From positions 2,852,001 to 2,916,000 of the forward strand of contig NC_052482.1 of assembly GCF_009730915.1 (NCBI RefSeq): 64,000 nt of DNA, in the 5' to 3' direction. This DNA comes from Dioscorea cayenensis subsp. rotundata (lineage: Eukaryota; Streptophyta; Magnoliopsida; Dioscoreales; Dioscoreaceae). A program made the translations under genes and the position numbers. The notes beneath the pieces are model-generated. The model saw only the letters and a program-made list of their open reading frames with translations, made no database searches and was not told the DNA's origin. This document shows, one piece after another, positions 42,840-53,700 of the stretch; the first letter of the stretch is position 1, and the number at the start of each line of letters is the position of its first letter.

Positions 42840-44102
42840 AAGTTTAAATCTGCTGAATCTATTAATCCTTTCATGTATAACAACTTTCAATAGATTTAAA
42901 TTGTTCTTCAAGGGATTTTTTCCATTTTTCTAGTCTGATTTTTCTTTGTTGATGTTCTAATGGGTATAATTCTCTTCTTGGTATATATTTTGTATTCCAT
43001 ATCCAATTTCCTTGATTATCATATTTTATTGTTGTTGTTTCTATTAATATTTCTGAGCTTATTTTATAAAATTCTTTCATTGTTTTATTTGGTCTGTTAC
43101 AAATATATTTATACTTCTTAGATATTTTCTTAATGGTTTTAATTGTTCTTCAATTAATTCTAGATATGTTATATATATTAAATCCATTTTATTCTTGAAG
43201 TTCTTCTATTTTTATGCCTTTGTTTATCATTCTTACACTTGTACTTCCATCAATATTTTCATAAAATTCTGCATTACTTGGTCTACTTGATGTTGTTGGG
43301 ATATCTATGGGTTGGATGTTCCATTCACTTCCTTCTAACATTTCTGATTGATAAAATTTTTTTTCTATTCCTTTTAGTCCTTAATTTTCTAAAAATGATT
43401 TTGCTTTTTTAGGTGTTAAAATATAGTTGATTCTACAACTGTTTGTCAGTTGTCCTGTGAATGTTTTTGTTATTATTAAATTTGCTGCATTTGAAATCAT
43501 AGCGTATCCTTTTGAATTTATTATTAATTTTATATATTTATAAAATATTTCTAGTGGGATTAAAAAGTCTAGGGTCATATATATGATTTCTGGATGGTCT
43601 ATATTCATATATACTTCCATGGATTCTATAGTAACTTTTGTCATATTTTTAATTTGTCTTATATCTACTAAGCTTACTAAAATTCTTGTTCCTAATCCTT
43701 TTCTATGTCATCTTATTACTCCTAACATTAAGAGACCTAAATGGATTAATATATAACCTGATGATGCAAGTTTGTTATATGATTTTTCTGTTATTAAATC
43801 TAATATAATTTGTTTATCATCATTTGTACAGCATATTTCTATTTCATCATAATGTTCATATATTTTTGTTTTTGTTTCAAATATTCCAAATTTATATAAT
43901 TCTTCTCCAGGGATTAGTTTTATATTCTTATCTCTTGCTTTATTTTGTTGTTCTTCAATTGTATATGTTACTTATTTTGTTTTATGGTGTTTATTAATAT
44001 GATTAGTATATTTTAAATGATTTAAGATTGAAAATCTTCTAATATTATCTATACTTTTTACTATAGTTTTTTCTCCTGAATTTTATTGATTTTCTCTAGA
44101 CA
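42840..44102 (-). pseudogene. 30K-type viral movement-protein-like region, broken
   Basis: The ATG at 44102 overlaps the preceding ORF's stop, but the frame is interrupted by several stops and then stays open at 43644-43381 and 43080-42871. The open core has features of the 30K movement-protein superfamily: a hydrophobic HLGLL-type strand upstream, a middle MNIDHPEIIYMTLDFLIPL, and a following strand-rich segment with SKGYAMI. 30K proteins tubulate plasmodesmata to move plant viruses from cell to cell (family knowledge). Caulimovirids encode one near their 5' end, which matches the position here. The several stops show that it is not functional. Assignment is by pattern only. Confidence 0.5.
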
Positions 44103-44359
44103 TATTTTGTTTTTATTTTATCAGATTTTTGCGTTAAGTTTATTTTCCAATTTTTTAATTGTTCTTTTTCTTCTTCTGATCCATTTTCTATATTTCTTAG
44201 TTTTTCTGTTAAATATTCTTCTACTTCATTAAGCCATATATATTTTTGATTTTTGATTTTATTTTTTAAGTTATATTGATTTAATTCCTCTAAAGGATAA
44301 TATCTTATCTTTATTAATTCAATTTTATAATATTTTGTTGTCTCAAGTAGATGTTTCAT
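44096..44359 (-). CDS. Small ORF of the retroelement (87 aa)
   Basis: An 87-codon Lys/Glu-rich protein of unknown function, mostly helical by composition. Its ATG lies inside the end of the preceding ORF (17-base overlap) and its stop overlaps the movement-protein-like ATG (8 bases). Such tight overlaps suggest a compact polycistronic leader like that of small caulimovirid ORFs. Confidence 0.45.
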   Translation of the reverse strand: MKHLLETTKYYKIELIKIRYYPLEELNQYNLKNKIKNQKYIWLNEVEEYLTEKLRNIENGSEEEKEQLKNWKINLTQKSDKIKTKYV

Positions 44360-44633
44360 TTCTTGGGAATTTTAACCGATATTCTGGTGGTTTTAATAAT
44401 TCTTCTTTAGTCCAGATTTTAAATGGTGTTATTGGTTTTCTTATTTTTTGATTTGTTCCTAATTGAATATTTTTTACTTGATTGCATAGGTTATCTATTT
44501 CAATTTTATGGTTTTCTTTTTCTTTTATGCTATTTTTTACATAATCTAGATTGGATAAGATAGTTTCTAATTTTAATAACAGTGTTTCTAGTTTGTTTAA
44601 TTTTTTAATAATTAAATCCATTTTTGCATCCAT
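44343..44633 (-). CDS. First small ORF of the retroelement (96 aa)
   Basis: A 96-codon protein with a coiled-coil-like N-terminal half (MDLIIKKLNKLETLLLKLE) and a proline-containing C-terminal half (FKIWTKEELLKPPEYRLKFP). It is the first substantial ORF after the ~1.2 kb leader that follows the primer site. I do not recognise it. By position it resembles the first small ORF of badnavirus-like genomes, but this is only context. Confidence 0.45.
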   Translation of the reverse strand: MDAKMDLIIKKLNKLETLLLKLETILSNLDYVKNSIKEKENHKIEIDNLCNQVKNIQLGTNQKIRKPITPFKIWTKEELLKPPEYRLKFPRNETST

Positions 44634-45837
44634 TTTTATTTTTTATGTTTCTGTAAATATTAGATCTTCTATTATTTCTCCTATGATTTGTATTGTCATT
44701 TTTAATACCGTTAATACTTTAATTATTATTTTTATCTCTTGATGAATATTTTTTGTTTTATTTTTCATTTTAAGATATTAAGATTTCTTAATAATATCAT
44801 GATGTTTATCAGGATAAATATTATTATTGTAATCCATATGACTTGTATTATAATTATTTTCTCTATTGTTTCTTTTAGAATTTGGTTCAGTGATGTTTTA
44901 ATTTTTGATTAATTAGTTTGATTTTATGATTTATGATTTTTTTCTTTTTGATATTTTTGTTGATATTGTTGACTTAATATTTTGTTGTTAATTTGATATT
45001 TTGTTGTAGTAAAAATATATTTTGTTTTTATGATATTTATAAAACTGAAATAAGATTTGCAAAAAATATAATCTACTTCTACTTTGCAGTAAAATAAAAT
45101 TACTACTACTTTGCAATAACTTGAAATAAACAAGAGAAAATTCTTATGCAACAACAAGATCCACAACATGTAATACGATAGAAGTTAAACTTGGTAAATA
45201 ACTCTATTTGATCCATAATTATTGAAAGTAAAAACTTGTTTTTGGTTTTTGTTGGTTTTTTTAATTTTTATGGGTTTTTGAAAAAATTAAACTTCTTTTC
45301 ACTATGGACATTCTCTGTCGGCTCGTTCAACTTTACCGTCTTAGAGTGTACTAACCTTTCCCTGTCTGCGGTACTAGGCCACCCTTGTAGAGTCTCCAGT
45401 TTCCAAAGCCTGAGTGTTCCACTTTGCATAATTACTTAGAAGAGTAATTTTTAGCAATTCAAATGATTATCTTTTAGTATATGAGAGTTCATCCTGTCCA
45501 ACTTTTAGAGTTCAGACTTACCACCACAATCTTTTTCCCCTAAATGGACCTCCTGTCCTTCAGACGGGTACTTTTTGGTGTTCTCCAGTTTGTCTTACTC
45601 CTCATATTAGTTAGATTAACTCTTTTCACATAAAAGATTTATTTTTAAACTCAAAATATTTTTCAAAAGATCTATACAAAACTTATTTTTTAGATTTTTA
45701 AATAATGGTTTATGGATCAAATAAAAGTCATACCACAAAGATAAAACTTACTATCTACATGTTGGGGATCCCGTTAAGGGTTTTACCCCTGCATGGTAAA
45801 CATTACCTTGAGATTTTCGTCGAGGAAAGTTACTGTA
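44634..45837 (-). other. Leader of the retroelement
   Basis: About 1.2 kb between the primer site and the first ORF, with no long frame. A less AT-rich block at about 45290-45600 may hold RNA structure. Long structured leaders are typical of caulimovirids, but structure was not tested. Confidence 0.4.
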
Positions 45838-45849
45838 GCTCTGATACCA
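45838..45849 (-). other. tRNA-Met primer binding site
   Basis: The minus strand reads TGGTATCAGAGC, the 12-nt complement of the 3' end of plant initiator tRNA-Met. This is the primer site used by caulimovirids and many LTR retrotransposons. It lies directly at the inner edge of the terminal repeat and fixes the element's orientation. Confidence 0.9.
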
Positions 45850-46205
45850 CTAGATCCACTAGCGCCAACGCCTCGGGGACGAAGACGTGGATGTTGGGGA
45901 TGCCGTTCAACTTACTCTGGATGCCGGGGTCATCCGGGGTGAAGTAACGGTTAGGGCGGAAGTTTCACTCAGAAGAGTACTAAAGGTACAAGAAGCATGG
46001 ATAAGAGAGAGATGTATAGACAAAAGAAAGACTTCTTTATTGCATTTTGGTTATGAGAGGGATACAAAGGATGAGACTGAATCCACTAGCGCCAGCGCCT
46101 CGGGGACGAAGACGTGGATGTTGGGGATGCCGTTCAACTTACTCTGGATGCCGGGTCATCCGGGGTGAAATAACGATTAGGGCGGAAGCTTCACTCAGAA
46201 GAGTA
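45847..46205 (-). repeat. Right copies of the terminal repeat, in tandem
   Basis: 45847-46078 is a full-length partner of 39334-39565. 46081-46205 is a second, truncated copy of the same sequence in tandem, again beginning at ATCCACTAGCGCC. The promoter half present on the left side is missing here. Confidence 0.85.
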
Positions 46206-46356
46206 GTTACAAACCTATTTTACACACTAAAAAAACAAACACCGACTCCTTGATGCCGTGCTTCATCAGGATAGCCTTCATCATAACAAGGAGGAATTGA
46301 ATTTAATTCTAAATTGACATACCCATCAATTTGTGGTCCAAGAGCTTTGAAGAAGA

Positions 46357-46919
46357 GAAAAACATAAAAAAAAAAAAAACTCAAATTCTGACAAGTAAAA
46401 ATAAAAAAATAGAAAAATAAGAAGTATCAATTTTTAAGTTACGACAAAAGAAAATTTCCCCCAAGCTTGACTAAACCCATACTTCTCAAGATCAAACACC
46501 AACATCACCCTCAGATCATTCAGGGCCGGAGCCACATTAGAGATTATGGGGTCAAATGACCACATAAAAATTTTGAAAATATTAATAGTAAGTACATTAT
46601 TAAGCAAGTAAGATAGCACATATATTATCAAGTAAGAAAGATGGCTTCCTCCCATATATGTTGATCCTAAGCGGATCCAATACACATAAGACTTCTTTTT
46701 CTCATGAGGAAAAAAAAAAGAAGCAAGCACTTTCGGAATTTTTTTAAGTAATCTCGGCCGGCCGGATATATTTAAGCCTCCGGAATTTTTCTCCTCTGCA
46801 ATTTTGTGAACAGAGAAAGAATTAAGTACACAAAAATGATTTTGTTTATGTATCATCACTAATGAAAGAACATGATGTGAAAATATAGTCCCAGTCTTGA
46901 GAGTAGAAACTCCATCCAC
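46357..46919. other. Unassigned sequence between retroelement and NHX fragment
   Basis: A frame on the minus strand continues through part of this region, but its product matches nothing I know. It may be a mixture of transposon sequence and an NHX intron remnant. No feature can be supported. Confidence 0.35.
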
Positions 46920-47425
46920 AACACAAGGAAGACCATCAAGATGACAAAGCACAGCTTCTTCATCTGTGGAATATCCGCAAAGAAACAGTTTACAGGTCAT
47001 AATATATATAATAAGCGGGATATGAATAAAATTTATTCTCAGATTCGATAAATGATCATAAAAATAGATAAGAGTTAAAGCAGTAATTTATGAGAACAAG
47101 AAAGTCAGAAGTGCCCTGGGCAAGGTGATGGTGAGACACTGAGAAATACTAAACGAAGTTTCCAACTTCAGCTCGTCAATATGAGCACTATCTAATTCTA
47201 AATTGCTTTGAAAAGTACCCAGGGACTGAGATTAAGAGTGGAGCTATCACATCTTCATTGAGAACATGTTCAAATAGTAAATGATTTCCGAAAAAAAGGT
47301 TATTATATGCATAATGTTTTCCCTTTTGGTAAAAGAATATCATTAGCACAATATAAACAAGGAGGACAATGAGTTTTCCTTGATCTGCAGGGCGCAAACT
47401 GAATCAATTGCAGAACTAATTATCT
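46920..47425 (-). pseudogene. Broken fragment of an NHX-type antiporter
   Basis: Three pieces match exons of the intact NHX gene at 50777-55109, in the same order and strand. 47376-47420 resembles the end of its exon 5 (the CTGCAG junction after SVCTLQ). 47200-47265 resembles exon 6 with a large internal deletion. 46930-46990 resembles exon 8 (the STDREVALMM region, including its acceptor). Frames are disrupted and most of the gene is missing. It is a partial duplicate separated from the intact gene by the PPR gene, with no predicted function. Confidence 0.7.
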
Positions 47426-47862
47426 AATTTCTGGCAAAGATAGAATTGATAGAAATATAACAGCAAAAGCGTAATGGGGAAAAGGCTATGTTCCACATAT
47501 TTAAAATTATGAAAAAAAAATTAAAGATGGATCATGGATCAGACCAAGAACATCAATATAAAAAACCAGAGAGTTCAGTAGCACTTAGATTAATAATGAA
47601 CAAAAAGGTTTATGAGTCAGAATAGCATCATGAATCCATTTAGATGTCTCTTCAATTTTTGCACAATATTCAAACAAATATGAGTTTCACATTAGGTTTC
47701 AAAGATTTGGCACAATTAATAGGAAGGGAATATCAGGTTAGTTGGACCAGGTCAAAGTCTGAAAAATTGCTCATATTTAAAGGAAAACAAACAAGAAACT
47801 AACCTTTCTGTGGTTTATAATTCCTGAGCAAGAAACACATCCGGTGCAGTGGCAAGGGAAGT
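47426..47862. other. 3' side of the PPR gene
   Basis: AT-rich sequence, probably the 3' UTR and downstream region of the minus-strand PPR gene. Nothing else was recognised. Confidence 0.45.
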
Positions 47863-49518
47863 TCATCGGAATGTGAGAATCTTGTCAATAATAAGACATA
47901 ATTTAGGCAAGTCACCACTCTGATAACTTCCCCCCCTGCAAAATGCCCTGATTATCCCATTGAATATAAATGCATCAAAAGTAAAACCTTGCCTGGACAT
48001 TACTTCAAGCAGATCAAATAAGTCCCCAACTTTACAGTCTGTTATCTCAAAAGATCCAAGAAACAAATTCGTCGCCTCGGAAAACTTTCTTTCTCTACAA
48101 AGGCCATTGATCAGAATAGTATACGTGATAATATTAGGGGAAATACCCTCCAGTACCATTTTCGATTCCAATGCCTGAATTTCTTTTTTGTTCTTTTCCA
48201 AGTAAAACCAATGAATTAATGTATTGTAAGTAACAACATCTGCAACAAACCCTCCCTTGTAAAAGAGATGCTTTGCAAGGCAAAAATTCCCAGCTTCGCA
48301 AAGGCAGTGAATAAAAATATTGAATGTCCTCGTATTGGGGTTAATACCCTTCTTCACCATATCAATAAAAAGCTTAAGAACATCCCACCACCTTCCAGCA
48401 TCTGACAAGCAGCTCATGACCGTGTTATATCCAACAACACCAATATCCCATTTCAATTCATAGCTCCTTTCCAGTAAATACTTCACCACCAAAAAATTTG
48501 ATTCTCGACAGAGACACTCAAGAAGGATATTTAATGTGACAACAGTAGGGTACAACCCATTCTCAAGCATAACATTCAATAGCCCAAATGCATCTCTGGC
48601 CTTTCCCCACTTACAAAGACCATTCATATATGTATTATAAGTGACCACATTCGGCTTCCAGCCCTTCAGTTTGCTCTCTTCTAAAACCTTCTCCACCTGA
48701 TCAAAGCGTCCAACTTTGCAAAGAGCTTCAACAAATACATTATAAGTCACAACATTCGGAGGGCATTGTTTACTATCCATAAACTCCATAAACCCCCTTG
48801 CGTTATCTAAATTACCCTGTAAGCAAAAACCGTGAACAATTGCAGTAAAAGTTTGAACACTAGGTGGGCAGTTCTCTTCCCACATGGTAGCCAAAAAATC
48901 CAAAGCCTCATCAATTCTTCCAACTCTGCACAGCCCGGTGATCAACGTTGAGTATGTCATTGAATCCGGCCTTAAACGATTTATCACCATATCATCAATG
49001 ACACTACAAGCCTTATCAAATTGAAACGAATAGCAAGAATGCATCTTTACCAAAATGTTATAAGAGGAGACATTGGGACGAACCCCAGATGACTTCATTT
49101 CCTCAAACAACTCTTCAGCTTCAACGCGACGATCCGCAAACACTAAGGAATTGATAGCAGTGTTGTAGCAGAAGACATTTGGAGTCAAGCCGGAGTCTTT
49201 CATCTCCCGGAGCAGCCTCAAAACCTGATCGACCTCGCCGGCACGCCCAAAAGCCTTCATCAGCTGGTTGTACGCAATGGGATGACGGCGGGAAGGGCTA
49301 GCGCCGATCGGCGGATCAGAACCGCGCGCAAGTTTGAAATTGAGGTAGAGATCTCCGGCTGATGTCTTTTCCGGGAACTCAGCTGGATAATCCTTGTCGA
49401 TTGGAGAGGGAATGGGAATGGAGGCCAGAGGTCGGGTTGCAAGGCCTCGGGGCTTGGGAGAGACGCCATGGATGAGGAGATGGAGGGCCTTGGAGGTGGC
49501 CCTGGTGGCAGGCGCCAA
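47863..49518 (-). CDS. P-class pentatricopeptide repeat protein, probably organellar
   Basis: PPR proteins bind specific organelle RNAs and direct their stabilisation, processing or translation. This intronless frame encodes 551 aa. The N-terminus (about residues 1-35) is rich in Arg, Ser and Ala and lacks acids, as in a mitochondrial or plastid transit peptide. From about residue 80 to 540 it consists of about a dozen consecutive 35-residue repeats with the usual signatures (PNVVTYNTYMNGLCKWGKA, FTAIVHGFCLQG). There is no E, DYW or SMR domain, so it belongs to the P class. The single exon and the lack of RNA-editing domains are normal for the family. The ATG at 49518 begins the transit-like segment. 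The motif AAACCCTAGAG near 49629, upstream, is common in plant 5' UTRs. The RNA target cannot be told. Confidence 0.92.
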   Translation of the reverse strand: MAPATRATSKALHLLIHGVSPKPRGLATRPLASIPIPSPIDKDYPAEFPEKTSAGDLYLNFKLARGSDPPIGASPSRRHPIAYNQLMKAFGRAGEVDQVLRLLREMKDSGLTPNVFCYNTAINSLVFADRRVEAEELFEEMKSSGVRPNVSSYNILVKMHSCYSFQFDKACSVIDDMVINRLRPDSMTYSTLITGLCRVGRIDEALDFLATMWEENCPPSVQTFTAIVHGFCLQGNLDNARGFMEFMDSKQCPPNVVTYNVFVEALCKVGRFDQVEKVLEESKLKGWKPNVVTYNTYMNGLCKWGKARDAFGLLNVMLENGLYPTVVTLNILLECLCRESNFLVVKYLLERSYELKWDIGVVGYNTVMSCLSDAGRWWDVLKLFIDMVKKGINPNTRTFNIFIHCLCEAGNFCLAKHLFYKGGFVADVVTYNTLIHWFYLEKNKKEIQALESKMVLEGISPNIITYTILINGLCRERKFSEATNLFLGSFEITDCKVGDLFDLLEVMSRQGFTFDAFIFNGIIRAFCRGGSYQSGDLPKLCLIIDKILTFR

Positions 49519-49639
49519 CGGAGGGGAGGAAGGGATGATGGAAGAGTACCTCGGAGAGCTCCAATGGCGTCGTCGGAGTCGGAGACGGCGGCGAGCTTCA
49601 AGCCACCATCCATGGGTTTTGCGATCCTTAAACCCTAGA

Positions 49640-50776
49640 GATTAACAAGTAGGAGAAGCTCTAAACGGGTGTGTACCCGCATCCGACAACCATTAACGGA
49701 TTCGAATGCCACACCCGAAACCCGGAATGCAGAATTACTGGAAAATGGAAATTGTGGAGAAGCCCCCGGATACTTTTGATTTGACAAAAAAGATCCCTGG
49801 ATTTTTTTTAATATATAATACACAAAACTCCCTGTTTGTATTCCATAACAAAAATCTAAATAATTTCTTTTTAAACAATGAATTTAAGCAAGGAAAAATG
49901 AATTATATGTCTCTAGAAGTTTCAAAACATCCCAAACAGATCTTTAGTTCATACAGCTATTCTATTTTACAACATATTCTTCCCATTTATAAAATATATA
50001 ATTTCCGTTTAAAATATATAGTTTCCGTTTAATATTGAGTGTTTTTATGTAATCACATAAATTTCACTTAATATATAGTACATTTTCATTTAATATCTAA
50101 CTTTTATGCTTAATATTTTGTGTTTCTACTTATTTTTTTATAACAAAAAATATATATATGCTATAAAAAAAAAAAAACAAACAAACTTCTTTGGAATAGC
50201 TAAATTTGGTAGAACAATCTGTAAATAAATAAAACTTGCATGAATTTTTAGGGCATTTCCAGTTTAATCACTAACATGATGAAAATAATTCACATAATTC
50301 ATACAAGAAACACAAAATTAAACAATAAGCACAAAACAATTACGAAATCCAAATTTTCAGTAACACAAGAATTTATAGATACAACAAACAGACCTTGTTT
50401 TGTAAAACACACAAAGTTACACAACAAACACACAACAATTTTCTAGGACACTACAACCACATTACAAATTTTCGGTAACACGAAAAATTATTGATACAAC
50501 TTACAAACCTTGTTTTGTAAATCATACAGCAACTTGTCAATGAGCATAAATAGATACACAAACAACAGCTATTTTACAATAACATGATACACTAATCAAT
50601 AAAGAGGAGACGACATTTCCGTGACAGGCATTGTGCATTGGTTCGTGGTCTAGCGGACAAGATCAATGGAAAAATAAATAAATCGGACCAAATAGCATAC
50701 AAGACTGCAACTAGCCATGGCTGAACCTTGCAAAGCCACAAAATTGAGCATGATCAGATATGTGATGTCTTTGTTT
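49640..50776. other. Intergenic between PPR and NHX
   Basis: AT-rich DNA with no gene. The left part is the PPR promoter region and the right end the NHX 3' UTR. Stretches around 50270-50560 carry near-repeated phrases (AACACAAGAATTTA / AACACGAAAAATTA, ACAAACCTTGTTTTGTAAA), suggesting a small diverged duplication. Confidence 0.45.
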
Positions 50777-53700
50777 TCAGTTTTCATCTCCATGAACACT
50801 TCTTTCGGTAGGTGAACCGGGGACAAATGGAACAAATCCGCGGCCACCAAAAACAGGACGCATGAAAGCATCATCGAACTTACGCCAGTAATGGTGGACA
50901 GTGTGAGTCGGTGTCCTAAGAAGCATCCGAAGGCTTGACGGGCGAGGGATGCAAATGGCTCCTGTTTCTACTTCAGAACCCTGCCCATTGTCAAGGAGTG
51001 GATAGAGGAAAGATTTTGGGGTTGTGGGTTCTGAAGGAATGCCACTGTGCCTTGCACATAATAGCCTCACAAGTGGCTTAGTTATTGTTCCAAACACCTA
51101 ATCATCAAATCAACATCAACAGATTTCAAATGTGAACAAGTGTGCATAGAGAACCAAAGTTTTAGAATGCGAACAAGTGTGCATAAAATCTAAGTTGAGA
51201 TTTACCAGTGTGCTGAAAAGTACAACTGTTATTGTACTGGTGATCATGATAGCATTGGCGCGTATTTGGGTGTGCCCGGATCTTGTGAACTGCATACATT
51301 GGATAAGAATTTTATACCGAGAAAAAATAAACAAGCAAATCAATGTTTATGTAGTCTTAAGACTTGCCTGATTGTATGCAAGAGCAATCGATACTGCACC
51401 TCTCATAAGACCAGCCCACCATATTGTAATCTGCACGTGAAATTGTAGTGCATAATAAACTTACAGATGGGATGAATGTTAATTGAGATAAAAGAAGTTT
51501 TAAGCACAAACCTGCTGCTTAAAGGGTATTTTCTCATTTGGAGATTTCTTAGCTAGATTTGATAGAAAAGATAATGGGAAGACAAAAGCAGCTCTTCCAA
51601 CCAAGACCATGCCTAACAAAACTGAGCTGACTCCAATTGACGTCCCAGGACTACGATATAATAAGACAATTTATTAGCTAGCAAACAAACTCAGAGATTA
51701 TACAATTATATATACATCATGATTTAGCATTTTTAAAAAATAAAGTAGAATATTGTAGGAACTAGTTGTTAAGATTTTAGCAAATTACACAGGGGCGCGC
51801 ACGCACACACACAAGCGCGTGCGTGTGACAGAATGTGATTAAATATATATACCTGTCGCTGACAAATTTCCACTTCTCAATGTCCAATGCATCCATCCCA
51901 ACATAAAGAAAAAGAAATGTCTCAGCAATAAATGATAATGTCGCAAAAGCATGCCTGTAATTATCAGAAGCAACAAATTGGAGTTAAGCATATTTCCTTA
52001 CATTCAAAATTACTACCTATAAGAACAAGAAGCAAGAAAATTAACATTGGTAAATTGAGGACAGCAGCTTGTGTTGATCAGCATACATACTTCGTGGTAA
52101 TTCTGGAACTCTCTGTGACATTGTGCCAGGTATAATGAGACATTACTATCCCGCAGAAGAATACTGTGAGAATGCCACTTAAATTCAACAGCTGCAGAAC
52201 AAATCAATTTTTTCAGCAAAGGCACCTTCAATCTCTGCCTCATACTGATTTGCATATTTCTTGCAAAAGAAAACACGTGATTGTGAAAAAATATTCATGG
52301 TCTTAAATTAGAATATCACCTCTGCTATCATATATGTAAGGTAAGCCATCAACATCATAAGGGCAACTTCTCGATCTGTGGAGTGTCTGCAAGGAAACAG
52401 ATGATAAGTCCATGTTATTCTAGGCTTTAATGATTTATGATAAATGCACAACAGAAGAAGCAGAGAAAGTTTAAACCAACTCCAGTTTTTAAATTTTACA
52501 TGATGCAACAGAATATATCAAAAGATAAAGCATTATACTACACAAACCTGCCAAAATACAACTTCTTTATGATGTATGCACTAAGCAACCCTCCCTGTGT
52601 AGATGAGACCGCAACACAAATTTTTAGTCCAACTCATATGTGTGTATATACGAAATAACAATGAACAACTAAGATCAACAACAAGTGTACTTACAACTGC
52701 TCCAAGCAAGGTGCTAGTAACAAATAATTTAAAGAAGTTTCCAATAAACTGGAGCACGATAACAACATCAATGTGACCCAGATCAAAATTCTGAATTGCA
52801 TTGAAAAGTACAACGGATGTGGCATCATTAACAACACCTTCACCAAACACCAAGCTATACAGCAAAGGTGTCTCGTCTTGGTTGAGAACCTGTCACAAGA
52901 AATTGTTTCAGTTGGCATTGTTACTGTTTGCATAAGGTAAGGCAGTGACATAACAAGATTTTCTTGACCTGCAGGGTGCAAACAGAATCTGTTGCTGAAA
53001 AGATTGCCCCAATTGCTGCAAGCACAGAAAAATTAAAGAGAAATAAGTTTCCAAAAGCACAATTAAGTGAGATGTAAATTATTTCACACAAACACACACA
53101 CACACACACACAAAATTCACATATTGAGAAGAACAAAGAGAACATACCAAGATAATCATTAATATCCAGACCAATGTCCATTTTTTTGAAAAATCCAATG
53201 GCACCTGGATTAAGGAAAGCAAAACATGACTATAAATACCAAGTAAAATAAAAACAAAAGACCTCCAATAGTGAAACAAATTACTCCAATCACAATTTAA
53301 ATGTGCATTGCTCTCGCCGGTGAAACAGGATCAACTGTTAATATCTAATAGCCATTAACATCCGTGCTCATAGTTCATTAACTAATTTAAGAGATGCTGC
53401 CAAGTCTTTATAAATGTGATCTATCCCAGTAACATGTGCTGCTTATCGCTTTGTTCAGCTTACCAAAAATTGCACCACAATTATTTTTCTTCACAGGAGT
53501 GTGGATGAGTTGGCATGCATTTATTGTAATACCCAATTTGATATGTAGTATAGAATTGATAAATTTAAGCTCTGATCAAGTTTCTACTCAAGAAATATCT
53601 TTAGGCAATTGAAGAATGTGCGTATGTATGTCATTGTAAAGTGCAATTTAAAGCTAAATGGGATAATAATGTATATAGGGACATTTCTAGGAGTAAATGG

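Larger units (their letters stand above)
39193..46356 (-). mobile_element. Degenerate movement-protein-bearing retroelement / endogenous pararetrovirus-like remnant without pol
   Basis: Minus-strand order: terminal repeat (45847-46205), tRNA-Met primer site (45838-45849), a ~1.2 kb leader, short overlapping ORFs (44633 down to 44096), a broken 30K-movement-protein-like region, a Cys-rich/coiled-coil pair (42497-41621), a broken polyprotein-like region (41335-39938), then a promoter-bearing repeat (39334-39764). The coding part is very A+T-biased, unlike the nearby genes. No protease, reverse transcriptase or RNase H motif was found in any frame, although a caulimovirid or LTR retrotransposon would need one. 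Several in-frame stops and rearranged ends show that this is an old, inactive copy. It could be an endogenous caulimovirid that lost pol by deletion, or a non-autonomous retroelement carrying a movement protein. I cannot decide between these by reading alone. Confidence 0.65.

Noticed and set aside
45705-46253. Plus-strand frames in the right terminal repeat
   Set aside because: They arise from the GC-richer terminal repeat; the same peptide appears twice because the DNA is repeated, and they oppose the element's orientation.
49260-49613. 117-codon proline-rich minus-strand frame, and plus-strand frames in the same place
   Set aside because: They overlap the start of the PPR gene in other frames; the PPR frame has clear repeats and a transit peptide, so these are shadows.
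50640-50660. tRNA-like phrase GGTCTAGCGGAC
   Set aside because: It resembles a D-arm but has no acceptor, anticodon or T arm around it.
52921-53279. Cys-Val repeat frames near the second CA tract
   Set aside because: Translations of a CA microsatellite within NHX introns.
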